40,841 nucleotides of DNA, from assembly GCF_000819985.1 (NCBI RefSeq), contig NZ_CDBZ01000054.1, positions 1 through 40,841 on the forward strand. The letters run 5' to 3'. Below are positions 32,179 through 39,968 of this stretch, in pieces. The stretch comes from Aeromonas media. GTDB lineage: Bacteria > Pseudomonadota > Gammaproteobacteria > Enterobacterales > Aeromonadaceae. A program made the position numbers and the translations under genes. The stretch's first letter is position 1. Each line of letters begins with the position of its first letter. Below the pieces are notes generated by a model. That model searched no databases. It was not told the origin of the DNA and was given only the letters and a program-made list of their open reading frames with translations.

Positions 32179-33198
32179 TTACTGCTGAACTTCCTGTACG
32201 CCGGATACGCGAACTTCTACGCGACGGTCCGGGGCCAGGCAGGAGATCAGCTGAGCCTTGGCGGTTACGCCGTTGCACTTGGTGCCGGTAACCGGGTTGG
32301 CTTCGCCACGACCTTCGATGGCAACCTTGCTGGCAGCCATACCCTTGCTGACCAGGAAGTTGGCAACGGTGCGGGCACGGGCTTCGGACAGCTTCTGGTT
32401 GTAAGCGTCGGAACCGATGCGGTCGGTGTAACCAACGACAACGGCGTTACCGTCTTTCGGCTGGAACTCGACGATCTGCTGGTACAGAGCGTTCAGGGCT
32501 TCCACGCCTTCGGCCTTCAGGCTGTCTTTGCCAAAGGCAAACAGCACGTCGGAGTTCAGGGCGAAGTTCTTTTCAACGATCTGCGGAGCAGGAGCCGGAG
32601 CTTCTTCAACAACAGGAGCCGGAGCCGGTGCTACGTAGGAAGTACGGAACGGGTGGTAAACGGCTTCCAGGGTCGCAACGCTCTGGTTGGACTTGTAGCG
32701 TACGTTGTCGGCGTGCAGGTCAGCCACGTCCCACATGTAGCGGTAACGAGCTTGCAGATCCAGCGCGTCGTTCACCTTGTAGGTCACACCGGCACCGGCC
32801 AGCGGGGATACCTTGGTATCGCTGGTACCCATACCGTCGGTGTGGCCCCAGTAGGCGCCAGCTTCACCGAACAGGGAGAAATCGTTGCCCAGCGGCAGAC
32901 GAGCGATACCGGACAGGGTGGCACCCTGGCTCTCATAACGGTTGCCATCGGTGTTGCCACGGCCGGTGTACTGGTAGCCCAGCTCGGAACCGAAGTATTC
33001 GTTGAAGTTGTAACCGACGAAGGCATTGGCAGCAGCTGCGTCTTCTTCACCAGTGTTCACGCCTTCGATCTTGTTCAGACCGTTGAAGTGAGTCGCACCG
33101 ACACCGGCACCGAAGTAGATATCATCAGCGGCGTGTGCAGCAGTTGCACCCATGGCAGCCATGGCGATGGCGATCAGGGAAGGAGCCATTTTCATCAT
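32179..33198 (-). CDS. OmpA-family outer membrane protein (paralogue 1)
   Basis: A 339-residue OmpA. The signal peptide ends AHA, and the barrel begins ADDIYFGAGVGATHFNGL. The Pro/Glu/Ala hinge reads APAPVVEEAPAPAPQ. The C-terminal domain has FALNSDVLFAFGKDSLKAEGVEAL, GYTDRIGSDAYNQKLSEARARTVANFL, the Cys pair and LAPDRRVEVRV. Codons look strongly biased, as in highly expressed porins. In Aeromonas an OmpAI/OmpAII tandem pair is known; here a third copy follows. Each copy has its own promoter and terminator. The promoter here is probably TTGCCC (33281-33276), 16 bases, TACATA (33259-33254), giving a leader of about 49 bases. Confidence 0.95.
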   Translation of the reverse strand: MMKMAPSLIAIAMAAMGATAAHAADDIYFGAGVGATHFNGLNKIEGVNTGEEDAAAANAFVGYNFNEYFGSELGYQYTGRGNTDGNRYESQGATLSGIARLPLGNDFSLFGEAGAYWGHTDGMGTSDTKVSPLAGAGVTYKVNDALDLQARYRYMWDVADLHADNVRYKSNQSVATLEAVYHPFRTSYVAPAPAPVVEEAPAPAPQIVEKNFALNSDVLFAFGKDSLKAEGVEALNALYQQIVEFQPKDGNAVVVGYTDRIGSDAYNQKLSEARARTVANFLVSKGMAASKVAIEGRGEANPVTGTKCNGVTAKAQLISCLAPDRRVEVRVSGVQEVQQ

Positions 33199-33506
33199 AA
33201 AATTAATCCTCGTTGAGATGGCACGTTGTTCACGTGCTTCGCACTTTGTAATTTATGTAAGCTGCTGGCTCTGCCGGGCAACAAGGGTTGCGCCGAGCAG
33301 GGATCCTAGATCCATCCAGGAGGCACGTTATCTGGGTGCACAAGTGTGCGAGTTGCGCTATCGAGAGCGCATACTTCGCCACGAACAGCCGATGTCATTC
33401 CGATGACGTGGCGCACTTTATGCTCATTTCAAAACATGATCAAGCTCACAGATAATCTGTGGGGCAGATTGTGTCGTATGGATAACTGGCTGTTTATCTG
33501 GATTTA
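33199..33506. other. 308-base region between the first ompA gene and the unknown gene
   Basis: No gene. It holds the first ompA promoter and leader (about 33221-33281) and a perfect palindrome CACAGATAATCTGTG at 33447-33461, about 45 bases after the stop of the unknown gene. Nothing else is clear. Confidence 0.6.
33221..33237 (-). other. Leader hairpin of the first ompA gene
   Basis: GCACGT (33221-33226) pairs with ACGTGC (33232-33237), loop of five. It lies in the predicted leader between the transcription start (about 33247) and the ribosome site. 5' hairpins of ompA leaders are known messenger stabilisers in E. coli. Confidence 0.55.
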
Positions 33507-34100
33507 TTAGTGATCCAAGTAGGCGCGATGTAGCTTTCTCTCAAGCTTCATATAGGCCTCAGCCCAAGCGTGCTGCGGGGTGGCGATGGCGGCCCTGGTC
33601 GCGAAAACCGCGAGATAGTCGGCCTCAGTTGCTTCGCACAGCAAGGGTGTGAAGCTGAGTAAATAATGGCGGGCGAGATAGGGGTCCAGGGGCCAGATAT
33701 TGAGGATGGCCCTGGCGACCGGCTGAATCGCGGCTGAACAGATGAAATGTTGATGACCGGCTTCCAGCCACTGGGCCATCTCGCTCAGGCCCTGTTCGGG
33801 CACCAGTCCACCATCCCCCTTCTCCGTCGACAGTGTCATGCGGTTACCATTGCCAAGCAGCAGGGAGCCATCTTCCAGAAAGACCCCATCGTGGCTGCGC
33901 AGGGACAGCGTGGTGGGGTGTTCGAGATAGAGGCTGCACTTGTCCGAGAGGGAAGCCAGCACGGGAGCGGCCTCGCTCTGCATGACGGCGGGTAGCAAGA
34001 ATGCCTCGGCCCGGGTTTGCTGACCCTGATGGAGCTGGCGGGGGAGGGAATCCGGGTCTGAATCCGGGTGAAGACGCGAGATGATGCCGGGGAATGCCAT
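33507..34100 (-). CDS. Hypothetical protein
   Basis: A 197-residue protein I do not recognise. There is no signal peptide and no clear transmembrane segment. It begins MAFPGIISRLHPDSDPDS, has a middle part with alternating beta-like segments (CSLYLEHPTTLSLRSHDGVFLEDGSLLLGNGN) and ends in a helical, aromatic region that is rich in Trp, Tyr and His (LNIWPLDPYLARHYLLSF, WAEAYMKLERKLHRAYLDH). An AAAGAG ribosome site lies about nine bases before ATG. The gene is divergent from a small helix-turn-helix regulator, 258 bases away, and might be its target. Codon use is like the neighbours, so recent transfer is not evident. Confidence 0.75.
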   Translation of the reverse strand: MAFPGIISRLHPDSDPDSLPRQLHQGQQTRAEAFLLPAVMQSEAAPVLASLSDKCSLYLEHPTTLSLRSHDGVFLEDGSLLLGNGNRMTLSTEKGDGGLVPEQGLSEMAQWLEAGHQHFICSAAIQPVARAILNIWPLDPYLARHYLLSFTPLLCEATEADYLAVFATRAAIATPQHAWAEAYMKLERKLHRAYLDH

Positions 34101-34135
34101 GCTGAATACTCTTTAAGGGATAACTGGCGAATTAT

Positions 34136-34310
34136 ACGAGTTATGGCCGTGGCAACAATAAAGGTTTCTCTTCGAGACTGTTTACCTGAGGCGACTCTGC
34201 GATTACCATCCCCGAGGTTTGTTAGGGTTGTCGTCGAAAGACGCTTATTAAAGATAGAGGCTCGACCATAACGAGTCCGTTCAAAACTGATACACTTGAC
34301 TACGAGTCGT
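34136..34310. promoter_or_regulatory. Repeated ACGAGT motifs between the unknown gene and the HTH gene
   Basis: ACGAGT occurs at 34136, 34271 and 34302. The last lies in ACGAGTCGT, a short palindrome. The last copy lies just after a TTGACT (34296-34301) that could be the -35 of the HTH gene, with AT-rich AAATAAAG 17 bases on. GTTATGG (34141-34147) and CCATAAC (34266-34272) also form an inverted pair across 118 bases. These look like operator half-sites for the small HTH protein; that is inference. Confidence 0.4.
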
Positions 34311-34358
34311 CGCGAAAAATAAAGGTGGAGTGAATCCGCCGAACGGAGTATGGAACAC

Positions 34359-34625
34359 ATGAATTCAAATATCGTAACTGTTGGCAAGAAGATCCGTCAG
34401 ATCCGCGAAGCGGTTGGCCTGAGCCGTCCCAAGTTTGCCGATCTGCTGGGCGTCCCCCCGACTACCCTGAAGAACTATGAACTGGGTTACCGTGAAGTTG
34501 GAGGCGCCTTCCTGGTCGCCCTGGCTCATCACCCGGAACTGCACAAGTTCACCCTCTGGCTGCTGGCCGACAAGAAAGTCGCCGAAATCGGCCAGATCGG
34601 TCCGGACGATATTGCCAAGGCTTGA
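34359..34625 (+). CDS. Small helix-turn-helix (XRE/Cro-like) regulator
   Basis: An 88-residue protein almost entirely made of one HTH domain. KKIRQIREAVGLSRPKFADLLGVPPTTLKNYELGYREVGG has the XRE pattern: two helices (LSRPKFADLLG and PPTTLKNYELG) with the turn between them. The C-terminal tail (FLVALAHHPELHKFTLWLLADKKVAEIGQIGPDDIAKA) is helical and may form a dimer surface. It would bind DNA as a dimer. ATG 34359 has GGAG ten bases before it; an ATG at 34350 is in frame but only one base from GGAG. A strong terminator follows. It is divergent from the unknown gene and probably autoregulates. Confidence 0.88.
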   Translation: MNSNIVTVGKKIRQIREAVGLSRPKFADLLGVPPTTLKNYELGYREVGGAFLVALAHHPELHKFTLWLLADKKVAEIGQIGPDDIAKA

Positions 34626-34641
34626 TTGCCTGAGCCTTGAT

Positions 34642-34672
34642 AAAAATGCCGCCCGCGAGGCGGCATTTTTTA
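34642..34672 (+). terminator. Intrinsic terminator of the HTH gene
   Basis: AAAAATGCCGCC (34642-34653) pairs with GGCGGCATTTTT (34659-34670), loop CGCGA, then TATTT. Confidence 0.93.
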
Positions 34673-34820
34673 TTTGTCAAAACAGACAGTTATTTAAATA
34701 AGTAATGTGTTGTGTGCTTCATGTGGCGATTTCAACCAAATCATCTTGGCAAGCTGGATTAATCCCCGGAAAATTCCGACCCTTTAAATTCAGGTCCCTG
34801 ATCCACAGAGCGAGACAAGC

Positions 34821-36182
34821 ATGAGCAATACCCTTCCCAAAGCCAGAGATGGCTTTACCAGCACCTTCGGCGTGCTTGCCGCGACCCTGGGCTCGGCGGT
34901 CGGCCTTGGCAACATCTGGAAGTTTCCCTATCTGACCGGGGAGAATGGCGGCGCCGGCTTTCTGCTGGTCTATGTCATCGCCACCCTGCTGGTGGGACTG
35001 CCGGTGATGATCTCGGAGATCATGCTGGGGCGTCAGGCGAAATCCGATGCGGTGAGCGGGCTCATCAAGCTGGCGCCCAAGGGGCAGCCCTGGTGGCTGA
35101 TCGCGGCCATGGGGGTGACGGCGGCCTTCCTCATCATGTCGTTTTACTCCGAAGTGGCGGCCTGGGTATTCGCCTACATCTTCAAGGCGGCCAGCGGCGA
35201 GATCCTCTCGACCGATCCCGCCGTCACCGGCGCGGCCTTCAATTCGCTCATCACGGATCCCTTGCAGAGTCTGCTGTGGCAGTGGCTGGTGCTGGCCCTG
35301 ATGGGGGGCATACTGCTGATGGGGGTGTCGAAGGGGATAGAGGCCGTCACCAAGCGGCTGATGCCGGTGCTGTTCATCCTGCTGCTGGTGATCGGCATTC
35401 GCAGTCTGACCCTGCCCGGGGCGAGCGAGGGGCTGCATTTCCTGTTCTCCCCTGATTTTTCCAAGGTCACCGCCGGCGTGGTGCTGACCGCCATGGGGCT
35501 GGCCTTCTTCAAGCTCTCCATCGGCATGGGCTGCATGATGACCTATGGCAGCTACTTTCGGGACGATCAGCACATTCCGCTCACCACGGTCAGGGTGATG
35601 TGCGCCGATCTGTTCGTCTCCATGCTGGCGGGGATCGCCATCTTCCCGGCGGTGTTTGCGTTCGGTTTCGAGCCGACCGCCGGTCCCTCCCTGCTGTTCA
35701 TCACCATTCCGGCAGTGTTTGCCAGCATCCCGTTCGGTCATCTGTTCATGGTGCTGTTCTTCGTGCTCTCCGCCATCGCGGCCACGGGGGCCATGCTCTC
35801 CATTCTGGAAGTGCCGGTCTCCGTGCTCTCCGAGCGTTTTCACATGAGCCGAAGGAGGGCGACGCTGATCAACCTGCTGGTGCTGGGGGCGGTCGGGTCG
35901 ACCTGTGCGCTCTCCAACAGCACACTGGCGGACGTGCAGATAGCTGGCAAGACCTTCTTCGATCTGTTCGACTTCGTCTCCTCCAACGTGCTGATGCCCC
36001 TGGGCGGTATCTTCCTCTGTCTGTTCGTGGGCTGGGTCTGGGGTTTCGAGCGGATGAAGACGGCGCTGACCAATGGCGGCGAGCTGGAGCTGCCCATCCT
36101 CAAGCCGCTGTTCTTCATCATCCGTTACGTGTCGCCGCCGCTCATCCTGATCGTGATGCTCAAGGGGTTGGGGCTGTTCTGA
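34821..36182 (+). CDS. Neurotransmitter:sodium symporter (NSS/SNF) family transporter
   Basis: A 453-residue transporter with about 11 to 12 transmembrane segments. The unwound first helix has the NSS motif GSAVGLGNIWKFPYLTGENGGAGF with the Na+ sites. Segments LPVMISEIMLGR and FFKLSIGMGCMMTYGSYF correspond to the family's TM2 and TM6 regions. It imports amino acids or related compounds with Na+; the particular substrate is not readable. It resembles bacterial homologues such as TnaT and MhsT. It is preceded by about 195 bases with no readable gene. A clear terminator follows at 36202. Confidence 0.92.
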   Translation: MSNTLPKARDGFTSTFGVLAATLGSAVGLGNIWKFPYLTGENGGAGFLLVYVIATLLVGLPVMISEIMLGRQAKSDAVSGLIKLAPKGQPWWLIAAMGVTAAFLIMSFYSEVAAWVFAYIFKAASGEILSTDPAVTGAAFNSLITDPLQSLLWQWLVLALMGGILLMGVSKGIEAVTKRLMPVLFILLLVIGIRSLTLPGASEGLHFLFSPDFSKVTAGVVLTAMGLAFFKLSIGMGCMMTYGSYFRDDQHIPLTTVRVMCADLFVSMLAGIAIFPAVFAFGFEPTAGPSLLFITIPAVFASIPFGHLFMVLFFVLSAIAATGAMLSILEVPVSVLSERFHMSRRRATLINLLVLGAVGSTCALSNSTLADVQIAGKTFFDLFDFVSSNVLMPLGGIFLCLFVGWVWGFERMKTALTNGGELELPILKPLFFIIRYVSPPLILIVMLKGLGLF

Positions 36183-36201
36183 GCCTGCGGTCCGGACAGA
36201 A

Positions 36202-36227
36202 AAAGAGCGCCTGATGGCGCTCTTTTT
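36202..36227. terminator. Terminator between the NSS transporter and the patatin gene
   Basis: AAAGAGCGCC (36202-36211) pairs with GGCGCTCTTT (36216-36225), loop TGAT, T continuing. The left arm is preceded by A, so the same hairpin can terminate the converging patatin transcript. Confidence 0.92.
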
Positions 36228-36251
36228 CATTGGCGTGTCCCGGTGGCGCCC

Positions 36252-37115
36252 TCATATCAGACCGAGTCGGGAGAGTTCCTCCTTGAGCTGGTCCAGGTTG
36301 CGCTCGACGCAAGCCTCACCCTCGTTGATGGCGTCGCTCGCGCGGTGGAAGTCCATGATGGAGAGGCTGCCAAGGCGCGGACAGAGCTGGATCTCGGGGG
36401 GATCCCCGGCCATGCGGGCGCGGGTGATCCGCTCCTGCATGATGTTGATGGAGCCGGTCATCACCCCCCACATGCCGGGCGTGCTGGGTTCTCCCCGGCC
36501 CAGCCACTGACTGAAGAGGCCTCCCGGTGCGGGCGCGTCCGGCTCGTCGGTCCAGGGCTGATGCAGGTCGGTGTTGAGGTTGACGGCGATCACCACCTCG
36601 GCCCCCATGGCGCGTGCCAGGGAGATGGGGACCGGGTTGACCACAGCGCCATCCACCAGCCAGCGATCGTCGATCCGGGTCGGGGTCAAAATGCCGGGCA
36701 TGCCGCAGGAGGCGCGCACGCACTGGCGCAGCGGCCCCTCTTGCAGCCAGATTTCGCGGCCGGTATCGAGTTCGGTGGCGACGCAGGCAAAGGGCAGCGG
36801 CAGGCTCTCGATGGCGGGATCTCCCAGATGGTTGGCGGCGATGCCAAACACCTTGTCGCCGCGGAACAGACCGCCGGAGAGGGCGGGATCGAGCAGCCCC
36901 ATCACCTGCAGGCGGCTGAAACCGCGTACCCAGGACTCCAGTTTGTCCAGCTCGCCGGCGGCATAGGCGGCACCGACGAAACTGCCGATGGAGCAACCGG
37001 CCACCAGATCCGGTTTGACACCGAGGCGCTCCAGCGCCCGTATGATGCCGATGTGCGCCCATCCTCGGGCGGCGCCGCTGCCAAGGGCCAGGCCCAGGCG
37101 GGGTTTTCGTGCCAC
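36252..37115 (-). CDS. Patatin-like phospholipase, RssA-like
   Basis: A 287-residue patatin-fold acyl hydrolase. The oxyanion loop is GSGAARG (12-18), the nucleophile is S42 in GCSIGS, and the catalytic Asp155 is in LVDGAVV. ATELDTGREIWLQEG lies between them as in RssA. It likely hydrolyses acyl lipids or a related ester. It starts at a GTG (37115) with GGAG in place. It lies 33 bases after the stop of the second GGDEF gene on the same strand, so the two are cotranscribed. The family link to signalling in E. coli is loose: rssA lies next to rssB there, but rssB is absent here. Confidence 0.92.
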   Translation of the reverse strand: MARKPRLGLALGSGAARGWAHIGIIRALERLGVKPDLVAGCSIGSFVGAAYAAGELDKLESWVRGFSRLQVMGLLDPALSGGLFRGDKVFGIAANHLGDPAIESLPLPFACVATELDTGREIWLQEGPLRQCVRASCGMPGILTPTRIDDRWLVDGAVVNPVPISLARAMGAEVVIAVNLNTDLHQPWTDEPDAPAPGGLFSQWLGRGEPSTPGMWGVMTGSINIMQERITRARMAGDPPEIQLCPRLGSLSIMDFHRASDAINEGEACVERNLDQLKEELSRLGLI

Positions 37116-37148
37116 AGTGCGTCTCCTGCTGTGAGTTGGGGGTTCAGC

Positions 37149-38705
37149 TTACTCCTGCTTCCCCCGTGCGTCATCCTGCCAGCCTTCACTGCGATTGCGA
37201 CCATTGGCCTTGGCCTGATAGAGGGCGAGATCGGCACGGCGAATAGCCTCGTGCAGCTTGATCTCCGGGCGTTGACGGCAATGGCCGAGACTGATGGTCA
37301 CCCTCAGCTCGGGGGCTATCTCGGTCCAGTCGTGTTCCGCAATGCGCAGCCGTAGCTGTTCGGCCAGCGGGGCCAGGGGCAGACCCTTGTCTGCGACCAG
37401 CAGCAGAAACTCCTCGCCACCCCAGCGGATCAGGGTGCACTCCCGGGTCAGCAGGGGCTGGCAGAGCTGAACCAGCCGGATCAGCACCTGATCGCCGATC
37501 CCGTGCCCGAAGCGGTCGTTGACCTGCTTGAAGTGATCGCAATCGAACATGATGACCCCGATGTGATGGCTGCCAGCCTGGGCGTAGCGGCGTTCGACGG
37601 CGTCGAAGTGGTGGCGGTTGAAGGCGCCGGTCAGTGCATCGTGGCTGGACAGGTAATTCAACCGACGGTTGAGGCGGCGGGATCGCAGGCTCGAGAGCGT
37701 CGCCACCACCAGGCAGAGCAAGGTGAGGAGCGCCGTTGCCGATTGCCACAGCAGCATCTGCAGCAGGGGCAGCAGCGAGATGCGGTGGATCAGGGTGAGC
37801 GGCGTAGCGGGAATGGGGTAGACCAGCTGCAACGCACTCTGCTGCCAGTGATACCCTTCCCGCGAGGCTTCCCTGGCCAGAGGTGGTGCCGTGCCGGACT
37901 GACTGCTGGCCAGGATCTGTCGGTGCTGATTGACCAGAAACAGGGTGCCAATCTGGGGGGCGAGACGGCGCAGGGTCTGCTCCAGGGTTCTGGTCTGAAT
38001 GTCGATGCTGAGCAGACCGATGATCTGGTCACTCTGGGTGATGGGCTGGGACAGGGTGATCATCTGTCCCCGGCCGGCAAAATCCTGATATGGGCGTGAC
38101 AACGTGGCGTGCTCGGAGGGCGGATGCCGGCCCAGCACCTCTTGCCAGTAAGACTTGTGGTAGATGGCGGGGTCAAAACGGAACTGGCTGGAGGGCACCC
38201 AGGGGTAGAGATAGATGAAGTCGTCCGTGCCGGTGAAGTAGATCCAGGCCACGTCCTTGTCCAGCAGCTTGCTCGCGGTGGCGAGCAGGGGAGAGAGGCT
38301 GAGGGCGAGATGCATTCTCGCCTCCCGCTGGCTGCCGCCATGGGGCAGCGGGTTCAGCCCGGTCAGGTTGCCGATGAGGGCGGGCGGCAGATCGATGGGG
38401 ATGCGATCCAGGTTGATGCCGTGCTCCCCATCGACTTGAAGCGCCTGATAGAGCTGGCGCGAGAGCACTGACTGGGGGTTGCTGCGCAGGCGTTCCTCGG
38501 CCTGGCCGCGCATGGCCTCGAGGAAGGCCTCCATCCGCTGATGCTGGTTGCTCAGCTGGGCAGCAGTGTTGATGACGTCGCGCCGGTTCAGCTCGGTGAT
38601 CTGGCGAAAGGCGTGTTGCAGGGCGAGCAGCAGCAACAGCAGGCTGAAACCCAGCAGCAGCCACTGCAAGCGATATTTGGCAAAGGCAGGGGGCAGTGTG
38701 GGCAT
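37149..38705 (-). CDS. Membrane-anchored GGDEF protein with periplasmic sensor region
   Basis: A 518-residue protein. One transmembrane segment (about 14-36) is followed by a long periplasmic region (about 40-300) that contains a Cache-like stretch (SQPITQSDQIIGLLSIDIQTRTLEQTLRRLAPQIGTLFLVNQHRQILASS), then a second membrane segment, then the GGDEF domain. YLSSHDALTGAFNRHHFDAV, VIMFDCDHFKQVNDRFGHGIGD and RWGGEEFLLLVADKG are intact. In GGEEF the site is at 429-433. The RxxD inhibitory motif is not conserved (TREC), so feedback is probably lost. ATG 38705 is chosen; the frame extends ten codons to a GTG with no ribosome site. It is the first gene of the patatin operon. Confidence 0.9.
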   Translation of the reverse strand: MPTLPPAFAKYRLQWLLLGFSLLLLLLALQHAFRQITELNRRDVINTAAQLSNQHQRMEAFLEAMRGQAEERLRSNPQSVLSRQLYQALQVDGEHGINLDRIPIDLPPALIGNLTGLNPLPHGGSQREARMHLALSLSPLLATASKLLDKDVAWIYFTGTDDFIYLYPWVPSSQFRFDPAIYHKSYWQEVLGRHPPSEHATLSRPYQDFAGRGQMITLSQPITQSDQIIGLLSIDIQTRTLEQTLRRLAPQIGTLFLVNQHRQILASSQSGTAPPLAREASREGYHWQQSALQLVYPIPATPLTLIHRISLLPLLQMLLWQSATALLTLLCLVVATLSSLRSRRLNRRLNYLSSHDALTGAFNRHHFDAVERRYAQAGSHHIGVIMFDCDHFKQVNDRFGHGIGDQVLIRLVQLCQPLLTRECTLIRWGGEEFLLLVADKGLPLAPLAEQLRLRIAEHDWTEIAPELRVTISLGHCRQRPEIKLHEAIRRADLALYQAKANGRNRSEGWQDDARGKQE

Positions 38706-38811
38706 GGGCGTACCGGGAAATGACGGGATCGGCACATCAGTGTAAGGCAGAAAATATCCACAGTCTCAGCTGGATGTGATTTTGATGATCTTCCCGCCGG
38801 GCTGTTACGTT

Positions 38812-38844
38812 TTGTCACATTTATACATAGTCACGGCATAGTCA
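38812..38844 (+). promoter_or_regulatory. Divergent control region with CATAGTCA direct repeats
   Basis: CATAGTCA occurs at 38826-38833 and 38837-38844, an 11-base period as for OmpR/PhoB-type binding sites. TTTGTCAC lies just before (38811-38818). This lies between the GGDEF gene and the RND efflux operon, about 70 bases before the latter's start. A response regulator of the OmpR class could act here. Confidence 0.35.
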
Positions 38845-38915
38845 GGGGGTAACATGGTGCCATCATTGATGAAGTTTCCTCTTCTCCTTCTCTCTTACCT
38901 TGCATGGATTGTCTG

Positions 38916-39968
38916 ATGAAAATGCGCATATGGCTGTGGCTTGTCCCCCTTCTCCTGCTGCTGGGGGCCGGCGCCTGGACGCTTCGGCAGGCCGAACCGG
39001 CCAGCAAACCTGCACCAAGGCAGGTCAACATCCGGGCGGAAACGGTCAGGCAGAGCCTGGCAGAGCCCTCCATCAAGCTGGTCAGCAAGCTGGCGGCCAA
39101 TCGCTCCGTGGTGGTCAGTCCCGAGGTGACCGGCCGCATCGTCAGGATTGCGGTGCGCTCCGGTCAGCAGGTCAAGCAGGGACAGACCCTGATCGCCCTG
39201 GATGCGGGTAAGCAGCAGGCGGAACTCGCCGAGCAGAGCGCCAGCGTGCGCGACGAGAGCCGCAAGCTGCGGGACATGCGCCGGCTGGTGGCGCGCGGTG
39301 CCATCACCACCTCCGAGCTGGAAGGGCAGGAGGCGACCGTGGCCCAGGCCCAGGCCCGGGTCGATGCGGCGCGCTATGAGCTGTCGCTGCGCACCCTGGC
39401 GGCCCCCTTCGACGGCACCGTCAGCCTGATCGATCTCAGCGAAGGGGCCCTGGTCAACAGCGGTGACGTGCTGCTCCATCTGGACGAACTGGCCAGATTG
39501 CGGCTCGATCTGGCGGTACCCGAGCGCTACCTCTCCCTTCTCAAACCCGGCATGACGGTGACGGCCACCAGCTCGGCCTGGCCGGATCAAGCCTTCTCTG
39601 GCGTGCTGGAGACGCTCGACAGTCGCATCTCCAACGAAACCCAGAACATCAAGGCGCGGGTCATCATCCCCAATCCCAGCGGCCAGCTGCGGCCCGGCAT
39701 GCTGATGAACGTGGATCTTTCCCTGCCTGCCCAGAAGATGACCCTGATCCCCGCCCAGTCGGTGGAGTATGCGGGGGAGCTTCGCTTCGTCTACCGTCTC
39801 GAGGCGGACGGCCGGGTGAAGCGCATCCCGGTGGAACTGGGCGATACCCACGGCGAGGCCGTCTGGGTCATCAAGGGGCTGAACGTCGGCGAGCGCATCG
39901 CGGTGGAGGGGCTGGTCAACCTGCGTGACGGTGCCCTGGTCCGCGATCTGACCGAGGTGAAAGGCTGA
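38916..39968 (+). CDS. RND efflux periplasmic adaptor subunit (membrane fusion protein)
   Basis: A 350-residue adaptor. The N-terminal uncleaved or signal-anchor helix (MRIWLWLVPLLLLLGAGAW) leads to a lipoyl half (VVVSPEVTGRIVRIAVRSGQQVKQGQTLIALD), a short coiled hairpin (ASVRDESRKLRDMRRLVARG to VDAARYEL) and the second lipoyl half (LRTLAAPFDGTVSLIDLSEGALVNSGDVLLHL). Beta-barrel and membrane-proximal parts follow (PERYLSLLKPGMTV, LRPGMLMNVDLSLP). It bridges the inner-membrane pump to an outer channel. ATG 38916 has GGA at a fair distance; an ATG at 38904 is possible. The stop overlaps the pump start (TGATG). Confidence 0.92.
   Translation: MKMRIWLWLVPLLLLLGAGAWTLRQAEPASKPAPRQVNIRAETVRQSLAEPSIKLVSKLAANRSVVVSPEVTGRIVRIAVRSGQQVKQGQTLIALDAGKQQAELAEQSASVRDESRKLRDMRRLVARGAITTSELEGQEATVAQAQARVDAARYELSLRTLAAPFDGTVSLIDLSEGALVNSGDVLLHLDELARLRLDLAVPERYLSLLKPGMTVTATSSAWPDQAFSGVLETLDSRISNETQNIKARVIIPNPSGQLRPGMLMNVDLSLPAQKMTLIPAQSVEYAGELRFVYRLEADGRVKRIPVELGDTHGEAVWVIKGLNVGERIAVEGLVNLRDGALVRDLTEVKG

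Noticed and set aside
34068..34271. A 67-residue frame between the unknown gene and the HTH gene
   Set aside because: Starts inside the opposite gene, has no ribosome site, and covers the predicted operator region.
38802..38818. Pho box upstream of the RND operon
   Set aside because: CTGTTAC and TTGTCAC resemble PhoB half-sites but start ten bases apart, not eleven, and no further units are in register.
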